DNA of 64,000 bases. Origin: an uncultured Lachnospiraceae bacterium (lineage in GTDB: Bacteria; Bacillota; Clostridia; Lachnospirales; Lachnospiraceae). A model generated the notes under the pieces. That model was given only the letters and a program-made list of their open reading frames with translations, searched no databases and was not told the DNA's origin. Each line of letters opens with the position of its first letter. The first letter of the stretch is position 1. The DNA lies in contig CAJTVK010000003.1 of assembly GCA_910579645.1 (NCBI GenBank), positions 12,360 through 76,359 on the forward strand, written 5' to 3'. This document shows, one piece after another, positions 26,359 through 35,188 of this stretch. The translations under genes and the position numbers were made by a program.

Positions 26359-27783
26359 TTATTTAGCATTCTTTCTTGCCGCTACCTCTTCGCGCATCTT
26401 CGGCAATTTCTTTTCCAGATCAAATCTTGTAAAAATAAGGAACATTACAACATTAATCACCAGCGGCAGATAATTGGAAAAACCATAAATCGCATACCTC
26501 ATGGAAGCAGAGGCCGCTTCTAAGGTTGCATCATATGCACCGATTGCAAGGAATGCCGTTAAAATCACAGAACCAAGCCCGTTTCCCACTTTACTTCCAA
26601 AGCCGATTGCACCGCCGGACATTGCCACCAGCTTTTTATCATATTTCCACTCATTATAGTCCACAGCCATTGCCGTCAACACACCATACAGGCACATAAG
26701 GGGAATCTGGATAAAACTTGCAAACAAATTGCATACTGTAACCAATATGAAATTTGTCGGAATAAAGCAGCGAATCAGTGCCGGAACTGCCGCTCCCAGC
26801 AGCCCAAGCTGCACAGTCTTCGTAACTCCAAGTTTCTCTATGATTGGTTTGGAAAGAACAAATCCAACGACTGTTGCCAACATTCCGACTGCTCCTGTGA
26901 TTGCAACAAGATTGTCATTTCCAAAAATCCATTTTGCATAGTAAGTTCCGGATGACGTAGCAATGGCAGATGATATGCTCGTAATCAGGTTGAACAGTAA
27001 AACAATTACCCAATACTTATTATGGAACAGCATTCCCAAGGCTTCCATAAACGGAACGGCTTCTTCCTGCTCGGTTTCCCAAGCCTCTCTTATCCTCTCT
27101 TCCTGCTCATAGTCAGACGCAAATTTGGCCTTTCGTCCATTGTTGTAGCAAATCAGTAAAAGCAATAAGGTAACTGCCCCGATAACAACGCCATATTTAA
27201 TCCATGCATTCTGTGTGCCTCCAAGTATATTCGTAATCGGAATTGTAGCAATTGCAACAACCATTCCCGCACCATAGTTTCCCACTGCACGGAACAGCCC
27301 CATACTGCTTCGTTCACTCAAGCTGTTTGTGCGAACAATCATAACTGCGCCAAAGGGTGTCGCAATCATAGTATAAATAACTGCCGTCAGCAGTAAATTC
27401 GTAACCAGCACATAAATTAACGCCGCCGTCTGTCCTGCCCGAATCGGAACCGTGAACATCATAATAATGACGACTGCGGCCGGAACTGCCATACGAAGCA
27501 TCCATGAATAATACTTTTTATTTCCGCCTTTGGAGTGATCCACCATGTTTCCGACAATCACATCGGTAAATGCGTCGATTATTTTAGCAATCATCATGAC
27601 AACGCCAACACCGCCTACTGCCATCCCCACCTTGTCCGTGTAAAAATATGTAAGCTGCCCGACCAAATTTGCCATCAGGCCTAAGCCAAGCTGACCGCCG
27701 AAATCAGCCAGGTAATCCCGCTTTCTCATAACCCGCCTTACCCCGTCCGCATCATAACGGACCTCACCAGTTCCTTTACCCAT
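26359..27783 (-). CDS. GPH-family sugar:cation symporter (MFS)
   Basis: A 474-residue protein with about 12 membrane spans and family landmarks: an N-terminal RKRDYLADFGGQLGLGLM, YFYTDKVGM in helix 2, and GNMVDHSKGGNKKYYSWM in the loop between helices 2 and 3, which matches the GPH signature. Family members such as MelB, XynP and YicJ import oligosaccharides with sodium or protons. AGGAGG lies 8 bases before the ATG. It is the only transporter of this operon, and the operon has no secreted enzyme. The substrate must therefore be small enough to enter intact, probably a di- or trisaccharide glycoside. Confidence 0.93.
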   Translation of the reverse strand: MGKGTGEVRYDADGVRRVMRKRDYLADFGGQLGLGLMANLVGQLTYFYTDKVGMAVGGVGVVMMIAKIIDAFTDVIVGNMVDHSKGGNKKYYSWMLRMAVPAAVVIIMMFTVPIRAGQTAALIYVLVTNLLLTAVIYTMIATPFGAVMIVRTNSLSERSSMGLFRAVGNYGAGMVVAIATIPITNILGGTQNAWIKYGVVIGAVTLLLLLICYNNGRKAKFASDYEQEERIREAWETEQEEAVPFMEALGMLFHNKYWVIVLLFNLITSISSAIATSSGTYYAKWIFGNDNLVAITGAVGMLATVVGFVLSKPIIEKLGVTKTVQLGLLGAAVPALIRCFIPTNFILVTVCNLFASFIQIPLMCLYGVLTAMAVDYNEWKYDKKLVAMSGGAIGFGSKVGNGLGSVILTAFLAIGAYDATLEAASASMRYAIYGFSNYLPLVINVVMFLIFTRFDLEKKLPKMREEVAARKNAK

Positions 27784-27818
27784 TCTCTTTTCCTCCTGCT
27801 CTTATATATTTGTATTTT

Positions 27819-30251
27819 CTATCGGAACACCAAATGATATTGGATGCCCGGAAGTTCACCTGTCATCGGGAACCGGATGCCTTCTGCCAGTTTCTCTCCT
27901 ATAATCTCTCCGATTTCCTCCCCCACAGGGCTTAATACTTTAAGCGATGCCTCTTTTGCTTTTACAGACAGACTCCCTTCCAGCGTTTCCGCATATAGTT
28001 TTCCTTTGAACCGCACCGCAGTAAACGGGATTCCCATCATTTCAGGTCCTTTGCCATAAGTTGTCTCATCCATGCCGGTAGTCCCCATCGCCGTCAGAAT
28101 AAATTCTTCCGCTTCATCCAATAATTTTTTGCCGACAGGAAGCAGTGCAAGGGTAATTCTCTCGTTTCCTGCATATACTTCTACTTTTTCGGAAAGCACA
28201 ACCTTCTCCTCCGGTGCCCCGCTAAAATAACTACAGTACGGTGTCTGAATCCGGAATTTAGCATGATCGGGGTCAAAGATCAGCTCTCCCGTATCGGAAA
28301 TCAGTTTTCCGTCCGCCAATCCGGTCTCCCGCGGCATAACACCCCACTGTTTCATTGCCATATCAAGGATAGACGCAAATTCCCGATAGTCGCCGTTTCC
28401 CGCAATCCTCGCAATCTCATCAAATACCAGTGCCTGCTCTCCGAGATGAACTCCCTCCCGTACCTCTTCCGTATCCTTTGCCGCTTTCACGAGGCGATTT
28501 TCGTCCTTATATTTTCTCATGGCATCTCGGTAGGGTGACCATGCATAGTATACGCCGTGCTCCGCTTCCGAAAGATCCGCTCCGTTTAAAAATCCGGCAT
28601 TTACCGCCACCTGTGCGTCTCCCTGGTATGTATCCCCACCATCCAAGAACACATTTCTTGTCGCTGTTACATAGGGCAGAAATGTTGTAAGCATGGCATG
28701 CTTATTAGGCAGCGTTTTTAAGTCGTTCTGTGTATAGACAACATCCACGCGATTTTTTGCAGCCGATACCAATCCTTTTAAGAACACCGATGCCATAAAG
28801 CCCCACTGGCAGATTACCGCCGGGTCATTATATACATCAAAAACATTCAGAATCTCATCCGCCGGCTGGTCATCCCCTTTTTCTGATGTATGGTGATTAT
28901 ACAGAATCAACCCGTCCCAGTCATTCAGGCAGGCATACGCAATGGTATGCACAAATGCCGTGGAGTGAAAAGGATGTTCCCCATATTCGTTCCATTCACT
29001 GAGCATGAACGGTTTTCCATTCACAATGGCAACAGATGCAAGGCTTAACAGCGTTGTTGCCATGGAGCCGATTCCGGTCTGCATAGTGAGTGGATTTACC
29101 GACACATACTCTGTCGGCCCTGCAACAAGATAAGTATTATTCTCCTGAACCGGCAGTAACGGATGATTAAAGTAGCTGTTATTCTCCATCAAATCTCCGT
29201 CTATATGCCCGTAAACATCCGCCGCCCCGGCTATCAGATTGCTTGTCACAATCGGAACCTTAGCGCCAAGAGAGTGAAGGTAATCTTTCATATCCTGATA
29301 AAAATTCCGGTTCATAGCAATACCAAATTCCATAAAGTCCGCATACCGCGCGGGACTTACCCCACCGTTCCAATCCCCAAGAGGTTCGTTTTCCGGCTGA
29401 TAGAAGTTCCCCTCTACTCCCCGCACTGTTCCCTGTACCGGGTCTTCTTCCTCTCCAAGCGCACAGGCCCCTTCAAATGTCCATGCTTCCTTCAGCCTCT
29501 GCCTAGTCTCATATTTCATTAGCAGAAAATGATTAAAACGTTTCTGCACCTCATCACGATACGGCTGCATATCTTCTCTCCGGTCTGTTTCCATGGTGCC
29601 CTTGATTGCCGACTCCTCGTTGTTGATTTGGATTGTCACAACCGCCGGGTCATCAATCAGTGCCAGACCGGTATACGGATTTCTATGACACATAATCTTT
29701 TTGGCGTATTCTTTCTGAAGCTCAATCATCCGTTTGTTATACATAGGGAAACGCTTTACGCACGAGCCGGCATTGCCCGGATAATCCAGCCTGTCACCTT
29801 CCACAAAATCCCTTGCCACGATTAAGTCAATATGCAGATAAATTCCCCGTTTCTTTAACTGCGCCGCGAAATAATCAAAACGATCAAGCCCTTCCGGATG
29901 AAATTCCCGTCCGCTGCCTTTTTCATAATCCAAAAGCGGCGCTTCCTTGCAGCTTGCCCAGCTTCCCGGCTCTTCGCTGACAGGCGCATCGGCGGCGTGA
30001 AGCCGGATGATATTGACTCCCATACTGGCAAAGCGTTCCGCCAGCTTCTCCGCAGTCTCATGATCCGGCGTATTCGACCTCGCCGCTACATTAAATCCCA
30101 GAAATCTGGCTCTTGTTCCGTCTTCAAAGTAGAAATGTCCGCCTTTTGTCCTTACAAAACCATGCTTTCCTGCCGGAGCGTCCAAAAGATATGAATAGTT
30201 CAGAACACCCTGATTAGGCTGTGTCTTATGTATGCCTATATGCTGTCTCAT
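27819..30251 (-). CDS. GH5-like (clan GH-A) glycoside hydrolase, unassigned specificity
   Basis: An 810-residue protein with a TIM-barrel glycosidase core. GVNIIRLHAAD (78-88) is a typical barrel beta-strand with substrate Arg and His, the acid/base Glu is in QINNEES (208-214, N211-E212), and the nucleophile Glu is in MLSEWNEYG (E419). About 300 further residues form C-terminal beta domains. This Asn-Glu plus late Glu pattern defines clan GH-A, but the sequence does not fit a well-known GH5 subfamily. There is no signal peptide. The start at 30251 follows AAGGAAGG; it is the first gene of the operon, directly opposite the AraC regulator, so it should be strongly induced. Confidence 0.82.
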   Translation of the reverse strand: MRQHIGIHKTQPNQGVLNYSYLLDAPAGKHGFVRTKGGHFYFEDGTRARFLGFNVAARSNTPDHETAEKLAERFASMGVNIIRLHAADAPVSEEPGSWASCKEAPLLDYEKGSGREFHPEGLDRFDYFAAQLKKRGIYLHIDLIVARDFVEGDRLDYPGNAGSCVKRFPMYNKRMIELQKEYAKKIMCHRNPYTGLALIDDPAVVTIQINNEESAIKGTMETDRREDMQPYRDEVQKRFNHFLLMKYETRQRLKEAWTFEGACALGEEEDPVQGTVRGVEGNFYQPENEPLGDWNGGVSPARYADFMEFGIAMNRNFYQDMKDYLHSLGAKVPIVTSNLIAGAADVYGHIDGDLMENNSYFNHPLLPVQENNTYLVAGPTEYVSVNPLTMQTGIGSMATTLLSLASVAIVNGKPFMLSEWNEYGEHPFHSTAFVHTIAYACLNDWDGLILYNHHTSEKGDDQPADEILNVFDVYNDPAVICQWGFMASVFLKGLVSAAKNRVDVVYTQNDLKTLPNKHAMLTTFLPYVTATRNVFLDGGDTYQGDAQVAVNAGFLNGADLSEAEHGVYYAWSPYRDAMRKYKDENRLVKAAKDTEEVREGVHLGEQALVFDEIARIAGNGDYREFASILDMAMKQWGVMPRETGLADGKLISDTGELIFDPDHAKFRIQTPYCSYFSGAPEEKVVLSEKVEVYAGNERITLALLPVGKKLLDEAEEFILTAMGTTGMDETTYGKGPEMMGIPFTAVRFKGKLYAETLEGSLSVKAKEASLKVLSPVGEEIGEIIGEKLAEGIRFPMTGELPGIQYHLVFR

Positions 30252-30335
30252 GCTTTTTCCTTCCTTTCCCTGCTTGGATTTCTTACTCCGTAATTTCTTT
30301 CTGCACCCTATATTAGCAGAATCACCTGACAAAAT

Positions 30336-30341
30336 ATTATA
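30336..30341 (-). promoter_or_regulatory. -10 element of the glycoside-use operon
   Basis: On the minus strand TATAAT lies about 85 bases before the ATG of the GH5-like gene. The expected -35 position holds only AT-rich sequence without a TTGACA-like hexamer. A weak promoter of this kind typically needs an activator, here probably the divergent AraC protein. Confidence 0.45.
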
Positions 30342-30349
30342 TAATACTC

Positions 30350-30371
30350 TACAAAATTATATATTTTGGTA
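30350..30371. promoter_or_regulatory. Candidate AraC-regulator operator (dyad)
   Basis: TACAAAAT on the left and ATTTTGGTA on the right form an imperfect inverted repeat around TATATA. It covers the -35 zone of the leftward hydrolase promoter and abuts the -35 of the rightward regulator promoter. That is the usual place for a site that both activates the operon and represses the regulator. The functional call is inference. Confidence 0.4.
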
Positions 30372-30400
30372 TTGCTGTTTTACTTTTTTCATTTTATACT
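30372..30400 (+). promoter_or_regulatory. Promoter of the AraC regulator gene
   Basis: TTGCTG (30372-30377) and TATACT (30395-30400) are separated by 17 bases, giving a usable vegetative promoter about 30 bases before the start codon at 30438. The region is very T-rich on this strand. Confidence 0.5.
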
Positions 30401-30437
30401 TTTTATTATAAGAAATTGTCAGGAAAGGAACTTCCCT

Positions 30438-31643
30438 ATGGACTATATCGCTTTTTGCAAAAATTATTTTGCCGTTACCGGTCTCCCGGTCAATCTGGTA
30501 AACAATGATGAAATCCTGTATTCCTCCCTTTCGGATTTACTCCATATTCAGGCCGTCAACCCCACCAAAATATGGCCGCAAGATCACAATCCTGAGTTTC
30601 GCTGTTTATCGTCGGATATTGTATACGGCTCTGTCCAGATTGAAAACACCGGCGACTATGTAATGCTCGGCCCGATTTTTTCTGTCCCCATTACAGAGGA
30701 ACTGATACATCGCTATATGAATGAACAGGCTACCCCGTTAAAATATAAAGAAAGCATCATGGAAACACTGGCCTCTATTCCGACTCTGACCCATGCGCAG
30801 TTTTGCCAGCACCTGGTGTTTTTACATCAGTGCCTGAATCAGAAAGAAATATCGGCTTTAGAATTACTGGAACAGAAAGCACCCCAAATGCACCTGCAAA
30901 AAGAAAAGCACATCAAATCCATTACGGAAAACATGGAAAATGAGTGCCTGCATAATACTTATCCTTTTGAATTAGAACTCTTTCAGCATATACAAAACGG
31001 AAATGTAACTGCGCTGCAGAACTTTCTTACTTCGAGTACAATTGTCTTAAAAGAGGGTACCCTTGCTCAGACGCCCCTGCGGCATGCCAAAAATTTATTC
31101 ATTATAACAACCGCAAAAATAGGTATGCTGGGGGCAATTCCGGGAGGCGTTGATGTGGAAAAAACATATCAGCTCATTGACCTTTACATTCAGGAATGTG
31201 AGAAACTACAGACAGTTGAGAGAGTCCAGGCATTGCAGTATTCTATGATGCTGGATTTTTGCCAAAGAGCCGGTGAGACAAAAATCCCCAAAGGGATTTC
31301 AAAAGAAATATATGAATGTATCAATTATATCCGAAGCCATACCAATACTCCGCTCTCTGTGGATGATGTAGCATGGAACATACGGAAAAGCAATTCCTAT
31401 GTGATGAAAAAATTTAAAGAAGAGCTGGGATTTACCGTTGGAGCATTTATTACCCGCTGCAAACTGGAAGAAGCAAAAAGTCTTTTAACTTACAGCAACA
31501 AAACCCTTGCGGAAATCAGCAGTTACCTCTGCTTTTCCAGCCAGCCGCATTTTCAGAGCCTGTTTAAAAAACAATACCACATGACTCCTCTGGAATATAG
31601 AAAGCATACCCGGCTTGCTCCCCCTACTTCCTCCCCTCAATAA
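30438..31643 (+). CDS. AraC family transcriptional regulator
   Basis: A 401-residue regulator, the only rightward gene in the window. The C-terminal 100 residues hold two helix-turn-helix units: VDDVAWNIRKSNSYVMKKFKE and LAEISSYLCFSSQPHFQSLF, followed by TPLEYRK, the classic AraC ending. The N-terminal 280 residues are a ligand or sensor region without a recognised name; MDYIAFCKNYFAVTGLPVNLV resembles the sensor end of other Lachnospiraceae sugar regulators. The start at 30438 follows AGGAAAGGA at 8 bases. It is divergent from the hydrolase operon and probably activates it. Its last 20 bases overlap the convergent GT4 gene, so transcription of the glycan operon would run antisense to it. Confidence 0.92.
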   Translation: MDYIAFCKNYFAVTGLPVNLVNNDEILYSSLSDLLHIQAVNPTKIWPQDHNPEFRCLSSDIVYGSVQIENTGDYVMLGPIFSVPITEELIHRYMNEQATPLKYKESIMETLASIPTLTHAQFCQHLVFLHQCLNQKEISALELLEQKAPQMHLQKEKHIKSITENMENECLHNTYPFELELFQHIQNGNVTALQNFLTSSTIVLKEGTLAQTPLRHAKNLFIITTAKIGMLGAIPGGVDVEKTYQLIDLYIQECEKLQTVERVQALQYSMMLDFCQRAGETKIPKGISKEIYECINYIRSHTNTPLSVDDVAWNIRKSNSYVMKKFKEELGFTVGAFITRCKLEEAKSLLTYSNKTLAEISSYLCFSSQPHFQSLFKKQYHMTPLEYRKHTRLAPPTSSPQ

Positions 31644-32733
31644 TCTCCTCCATAAAATCCCGCCACTGCCCGTAAATGGCCTTTCCGTTGGCAATCTCCG
31701 CAATTTCCCTGGCCTTGTCCCCCAATTGCTCCGCATACTCCGGCTCCTCTATCAGCCGGCAGATTCCGTCCGCCAACGCCTTTTGATCCTTAATCGGAAT
31801 CAGCAGACCGTTCACGCCGTCTTTCATCACCGTACGGGGGCCGCCGCAGGGACAGTCCGTAGCCACAATCGGCAGTCCCAGAGCCATAGCCTCCAGCAAT
31901 GCATTGGGAAGCCCTTCCCAGTCCGACGAAAAAGCATAAACCGCCGCTTCCGCCAAATCCTTTTCCAAAGCATCGCTTGCCCCCATCAGCCGGATATAAT
32001 CCTGCGCCTGATTTTCCGCAATGATGCCTTCCAATATCTCCTTTGTCCCGTCAAAAGAATCGCCGCCATATATTTTTAAGATATAATCAGGGTGCTTTTT
32101 ATGGACTTCCACAAACGCCCGCAGCAGCATGGGCTGATTTTTAAAATCCACCAGCCGCCCGGACTGCACCACTTCCTTCTTCCGCCTGCCGGGCTTCGGC
32201 ACACCGATATATTTACCGTTCAGCGGATTTAAAATCACCCTGGAATTTTCCTGCAAATAGGGGGCAAAAAATTCCCGCTGCCCTTCCGTCTGGAACACAC
32301 ATCCCGCCGCCCGCGGAAACAAAAGGGGAATCTGCAGCTTGTCGCTCCATGCATCATAGTGCCCCACAGGATCCGTGCGGATGGAAATCAGCACCGGAAC
32401 TTTTGTTCCCGGCACGGCCATCAATGCCCTATAGTTAGCCCGCTGCGCGAAAGCAATCAGAATATCCGGTTTCTCCCGCAGCATAAACTGCCGCAGATAT
32501 CTCACCCGGAGCAGAAACTTACGAATCCGGTTCTTTTTCTCATCCTCCGGTTTCAGCCCCACATGGACTCTTCTCACCCTGGAGTCCGTCCGGAATTCAT
32601 TTTCCCCCTGCCATTCCGTGGCAATCAACACTTCGTGCCCCTCCCCCGCAAACTGATCCGCCAAGTTTGTGACCACCCGTTCCGCCCCTCCCTGTTCCAG
32701 GCAGTTCAGATGAAATGCTATTTTACGCTTCAT
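31624..32733 (-). CDS. GT4 family glycosyltransferase
   Basis: A 369-residue GT-B enzyme. The opening KRKIAFHLNCLEQGGAERVV and the EX7E motif in DWEGLPNALLEAMALG place it in GT4. VQSGRLVDFKNQ and IVATDCPCGGPRTVM form the donor side. The start at 32733 has GGAG at 6 bases; two upstream in-frame ATGs lack good sites. It is the last gene of the right-hand operon and its stop lies inside the 3' end of the convergent AraC gene. The CPCGGP segment and overall layout resemble the GT4 of the left-hand operon (8366-9463), which suggests the two operons once belonged together or act on related glycans. Confidence 0.92.
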   Translation of the reverse strand: MKRKIAFHLNCLEQGGAERVVTNLADQFAGEGHEVLIATEWQGENEFRTDSRVRRVHVGLKPEDEKKNRIRKFLLRVRYLRQFMLREKPDILIAFAQRANYRALMAVPGTKVPVLISIRTDPVGHYDAWSDKLQIPLLFPRAAGCVFQTEGQREFFAPYLQENSRVILNPLNGKYIGVPKPGRRKKEVVQSGRLVDFKNQPMLLRAFVEVHKKHPDYILKIYGGDSFDGTKEILEGIIAENQAQDYIRLMGASDALEKDLAEAAVYAFSSDWEGLPNALLEAMALGLPIVATDCPCGGPRTVMKDGVNGLLIPIKDQKALADGICRLIEEPEYAEQLGDKAREIAEIANGKAIYGQWRDFMEEIIEGRK

Positions 32734-32762
32734 ATCCTTCTCCATCCTTCCGGGCAGGCCTG

Positions 32763-33896
32763 CTATCGCTCCGCCTCTGCCCACTCCCTCAGCCGTTCCG
32801 TATAAGAAACGTCCGAAAAATCACCGGCCCGCTTCACCGCCGCCCTACGGTACGCCTCTCTGTACGGCTCCTCGCCAAGCATATGCTTTATCTCTTCCGC
32901 CAGCAGCCGCTCTTCCTCCGTAATGACAGCCGCCTGCAAATTTTTCTCCGGACTCATATTGGCAATCAGAATACCGTAAGCCTCCTCTTCCCCCCGCAGG
33001 ATTTCCCGGGGACCTGTCAGGCAGTCCGTGGCAATTACCGGCACCCCAAGAGCCATTGCTTCAATCAGCGCATTAGGAAATCCTTCATGGTAGGAAGTCA
33101 GCACATATAACTTTGCCGCGGCCAGATACGGAAAAGGGTTTCTCTTCATCCCCGTAAAACTGACCCCGTCCCCCACCTGCAGTTCCTCTGCCAAAACCCG
33201 GTATTCCTCAAATCCGCCTTCGCCGATGAGCAAAAGCTTTGCGTCGGGAATCTCCCGGCGCACCAAGGCAAAAGCCTTGAGCAGGTGCCAGAATCCTTTT
33301 ACGTCGTCTTCCCTTCCCATGGATGCAATGATATTTTCCCTGTCGTCCCAAGGCAGCAGAGGCTCTTCCTCTTTGGCTTTCTCTCTCACGTCGGCCACGT
33401 CCAAAGGATTATAAAGTGTCACTGCCTTGCTGCACCCATACTTTTCCCTTACCTCTTCCTCAATCCGTGCGGAACAGCACAGCACCTTATCCGCCCTCCT
33501 GCAGAACAGCCTGATTCTCCCTTCGTTTTCCATATCCATATAACTGCGTATGCCGACCCATATTTTAGCCTGCCGGCCGGAAAACACATTCACAATATTG
33601 GCGCTGGGTCCGAAACTATAAGCAATATCTATCTTCAGCCTGTGCTTCCACTTCCGCACCGCACGGCTTCTCTTCACTATATTGACTGCTTTCCCTATCT
33701 TGCTCTCCCTCACTCCCAGATGAAGGTCTATCACATTCAGCCCCTTTATGTCATAGGCAATATCCTTAGAGTCAAAAATTAAAATAAAAACATCATAGTA
33801 CGGCTCCAGCAGCCGCGCCGTGGCTACGCATACGCGCTCAAACCCGCCTTGATGAAGCATTGGCACAATCAGCAGGATTTTCTTTTTCTCTTCCAT
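32763..33896 (-). CDS. GT4 family glycosyltransferase
   Basis: A 377-residue GT4. It begins EEKKKILLIVPMLHQGGFERV, with ASMGREDDVKGFWHLLKAFA as the donor-domain entry and the EX7E motif in YHEGFPNALIEAMALG. VIATDCLTGPREIL replaces the CPCGGP segment of its neighbours. GGAGG lies 5-6 bases before the chosen ATG. It sits 29 bases upstream of the next GT4 and downstream of a third, so three GT4 genes run in a row, which suits sequential addition of sugars to one lipid-linked chain. The donor is unknown. Confidence 0.92.
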   Translation of the reverse strand: MEEKKKILLIVPMLHQGGFERVCVATARLLEPYYDVFILIFDSKDIAYDIKGLNVIDLHLGVRESKIGKAVNIVKRSRAVRKWKHRLKIDIAYSFGPSANIVNVFSGRQAKIWVGIRSYMDMENEGRIRLFCRRADKVLCCSARIEEEVREKYGCSKAVTLYNPLDVADVREKAKEEEPLLPWDDRENIIASMGREDDVKGFWHLLKAFALVRREIPDAKLLLIGEGGFEEYRVLAEELQVGDGVSFTGMKRNPFPYLAAAKLYVLTSYHEGFPNALIEAMALGVPVIATDCLTGPREILRGEEEAYGILIANMSPEKNLQAAVITEEERLLAEEIKHMLGEEPYREAYRRAAVKRAGDFSDVSYTERLREWAEAER

Positions 33897-33992
33897 TCGT
33901 ACCTCCTTTTTCCGGCTCCGCAGCATCGTTCCCGTCTTCCGCCTTATCCTGACAGAAATCAGCCTCTTGAATCAGGCAGAAAAGATTCCCTG

Positions 33993-35171
33993 CTATATCC
34001 CAAACTTCACAGTCTCCGCCCGAGGCAGCCGCCCAAAGCAGTAAAATTCCTCCAGCTTCAAAGCCTGTTCCCTGACGTCGAAGCCCGCTTCCTTTATCCT
34101 GCCGCTCATATCCTGCCGCTCATATGCCAGATGGCTTTCCACATACTCTGCCCAAAGATCCGGAGATTTCTCAATGCTTTCGAAATGCACCAGCCCGCTC
34201 AGCCCCACTTCCGGCGTGATGCTGTCCGAAATCAGGCAGCGCAGCCCTGCGGCCTGTGCCTCCACCACCGTTCCCGGAAGCCCCTCGAACCGGGACGGAA
34301 ACAGAAAGAAATCAAAGGCCTGATAAAACTCCTCCACTTTCTTCTGATTTCCCATAAACAGCACATCCCCGGCCACCTCCAGTTCCTTTGCCTGCGCCTT
34401 TACCTTCTCCATCCCGTCCCCCTCACCGAGCAGCAGCAGCACGCACCGCTTCCCCTTCGCTGCCAGATTCCGGTGCAGCCTTGCAAAGACTTCCGTTAAG
34501 AATTCATGGTTCTTGGCATAATGGAACCTTCCTACATGCCCGATGACATAACAGTCCTCTATCTTCAGCCGCTTTCGCAGCCTATTCCTGACGGCCTCGT
34601 TATACCGGAATTTTTCGGCATCAATGGCATTGGGAATCAGAATCGCCTTCGGCGAGTCCTCCCAGCCGGCGCCGAACACCGACTTCCCGGCCTCCCTGGA
34701 ACAGGCAAAGCAATAATCCGCCCGTTTCAGCAGCGGCAGACGCAGCAGTCTGGTAGCCGCCCCTTTCGGCCCTCGGTCCACGCCCGCGCTTCTTGCATGG
34801 GCGCACCGCACCGGAATGCCCGCCCGGCCTGCCTCCGGCAAATAAATAGAGGCAGTACTCGTCATATGTCCCTGCACCACCGCAAACTCATGGTGCTCCT
34901 GAAAGAAATTGCGCACTGCCCTCTTATATTCGAAATAATTATATATTTTAAATTTCGGAAGAAGATAAATTTTTCCTCCCAATGCCGTGACTTCCTCGTC
35001 ATAAAACTCCGGCTTCCGTTCACTGCCGTTCTCCCTGCCCTGATGCACAAGGAAATCAAACTGCACCTTCTCTCTGTCCATGCAGCGGTATAAATCCATA
35101 ATACGGCTCTCCGCCCCGCCCAGACCCAAGCCGCCCAACACATGCAATACCCGTACCGGTTGTTCCTTCAT
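33993..35171 (-). CDS. GT4 family glycosyltransferase (EpsF-like)
   Basis: A 392-residue GT4. VRVLHVLGGLGLGGAESRIMD at the start is typical of EpsF-type enzymes in exopolysaccharide clusters. GHVGRFHYAKNHEFL leads into the donor domain and the EX7E motif is in RFEGLPGTVVEAQAAG, with Gly and Thr where the neighbouring GT4s have Asn and Ala. SDSITPEVGLSG follows, also EpsF-like. GGAGG stands about 9 bases before the ATG at 35171. It lies directly behind a DUF2334 deacetylase-like gene with a 17-base gap. It probably acts on the same lipid-linked intermediate as the next two GT4s. Confidence 0.92.
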   Translation of the reverse strand: MKEQPVRVLHVLGGLGLGGAESRIMDLYRCMDREKVQFDFLVHQGRENGSERKPEFYDEEVTALGGKIYLLPKFKIYNYFEYKRAVRNFFQEHHEFAVVQGHMTSTASIYLPEAGRAGIPVRCAHARSAGVDRGPKGAATRLLRLPLLKRADYCFACSREAGKSVFGAGWEDSPKAILIPNAIDAEKFRYNEAVRNRLRKRLKIEDCYVIGHVGRFHYAKNHEFLTEVFARLHRNLAAKGKRCVLLLLGEGDGMEKVKAQAKELEVAGDVLFMGNQKKVEEFYQAFDFFLFPSRFEGLPGTVVEAQAAGLRCLISDSITPEVGLSGLVHFESIEKSPDLWAEYVESHLAYERQDMSGRIKEAGFDVREQALKLEEFYCFGRLPRAETVKFGI

Positions 35172-35188
35172 ATAAGCAGTCCTCCCCG

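Noticed and set aside
12200..31643. Integrated prophage or conjugative element between the two glycan operons
   Set aside because: No integrase, att-like repeat, tRNA target or mobility gene was found; only base composition and gene content differ.
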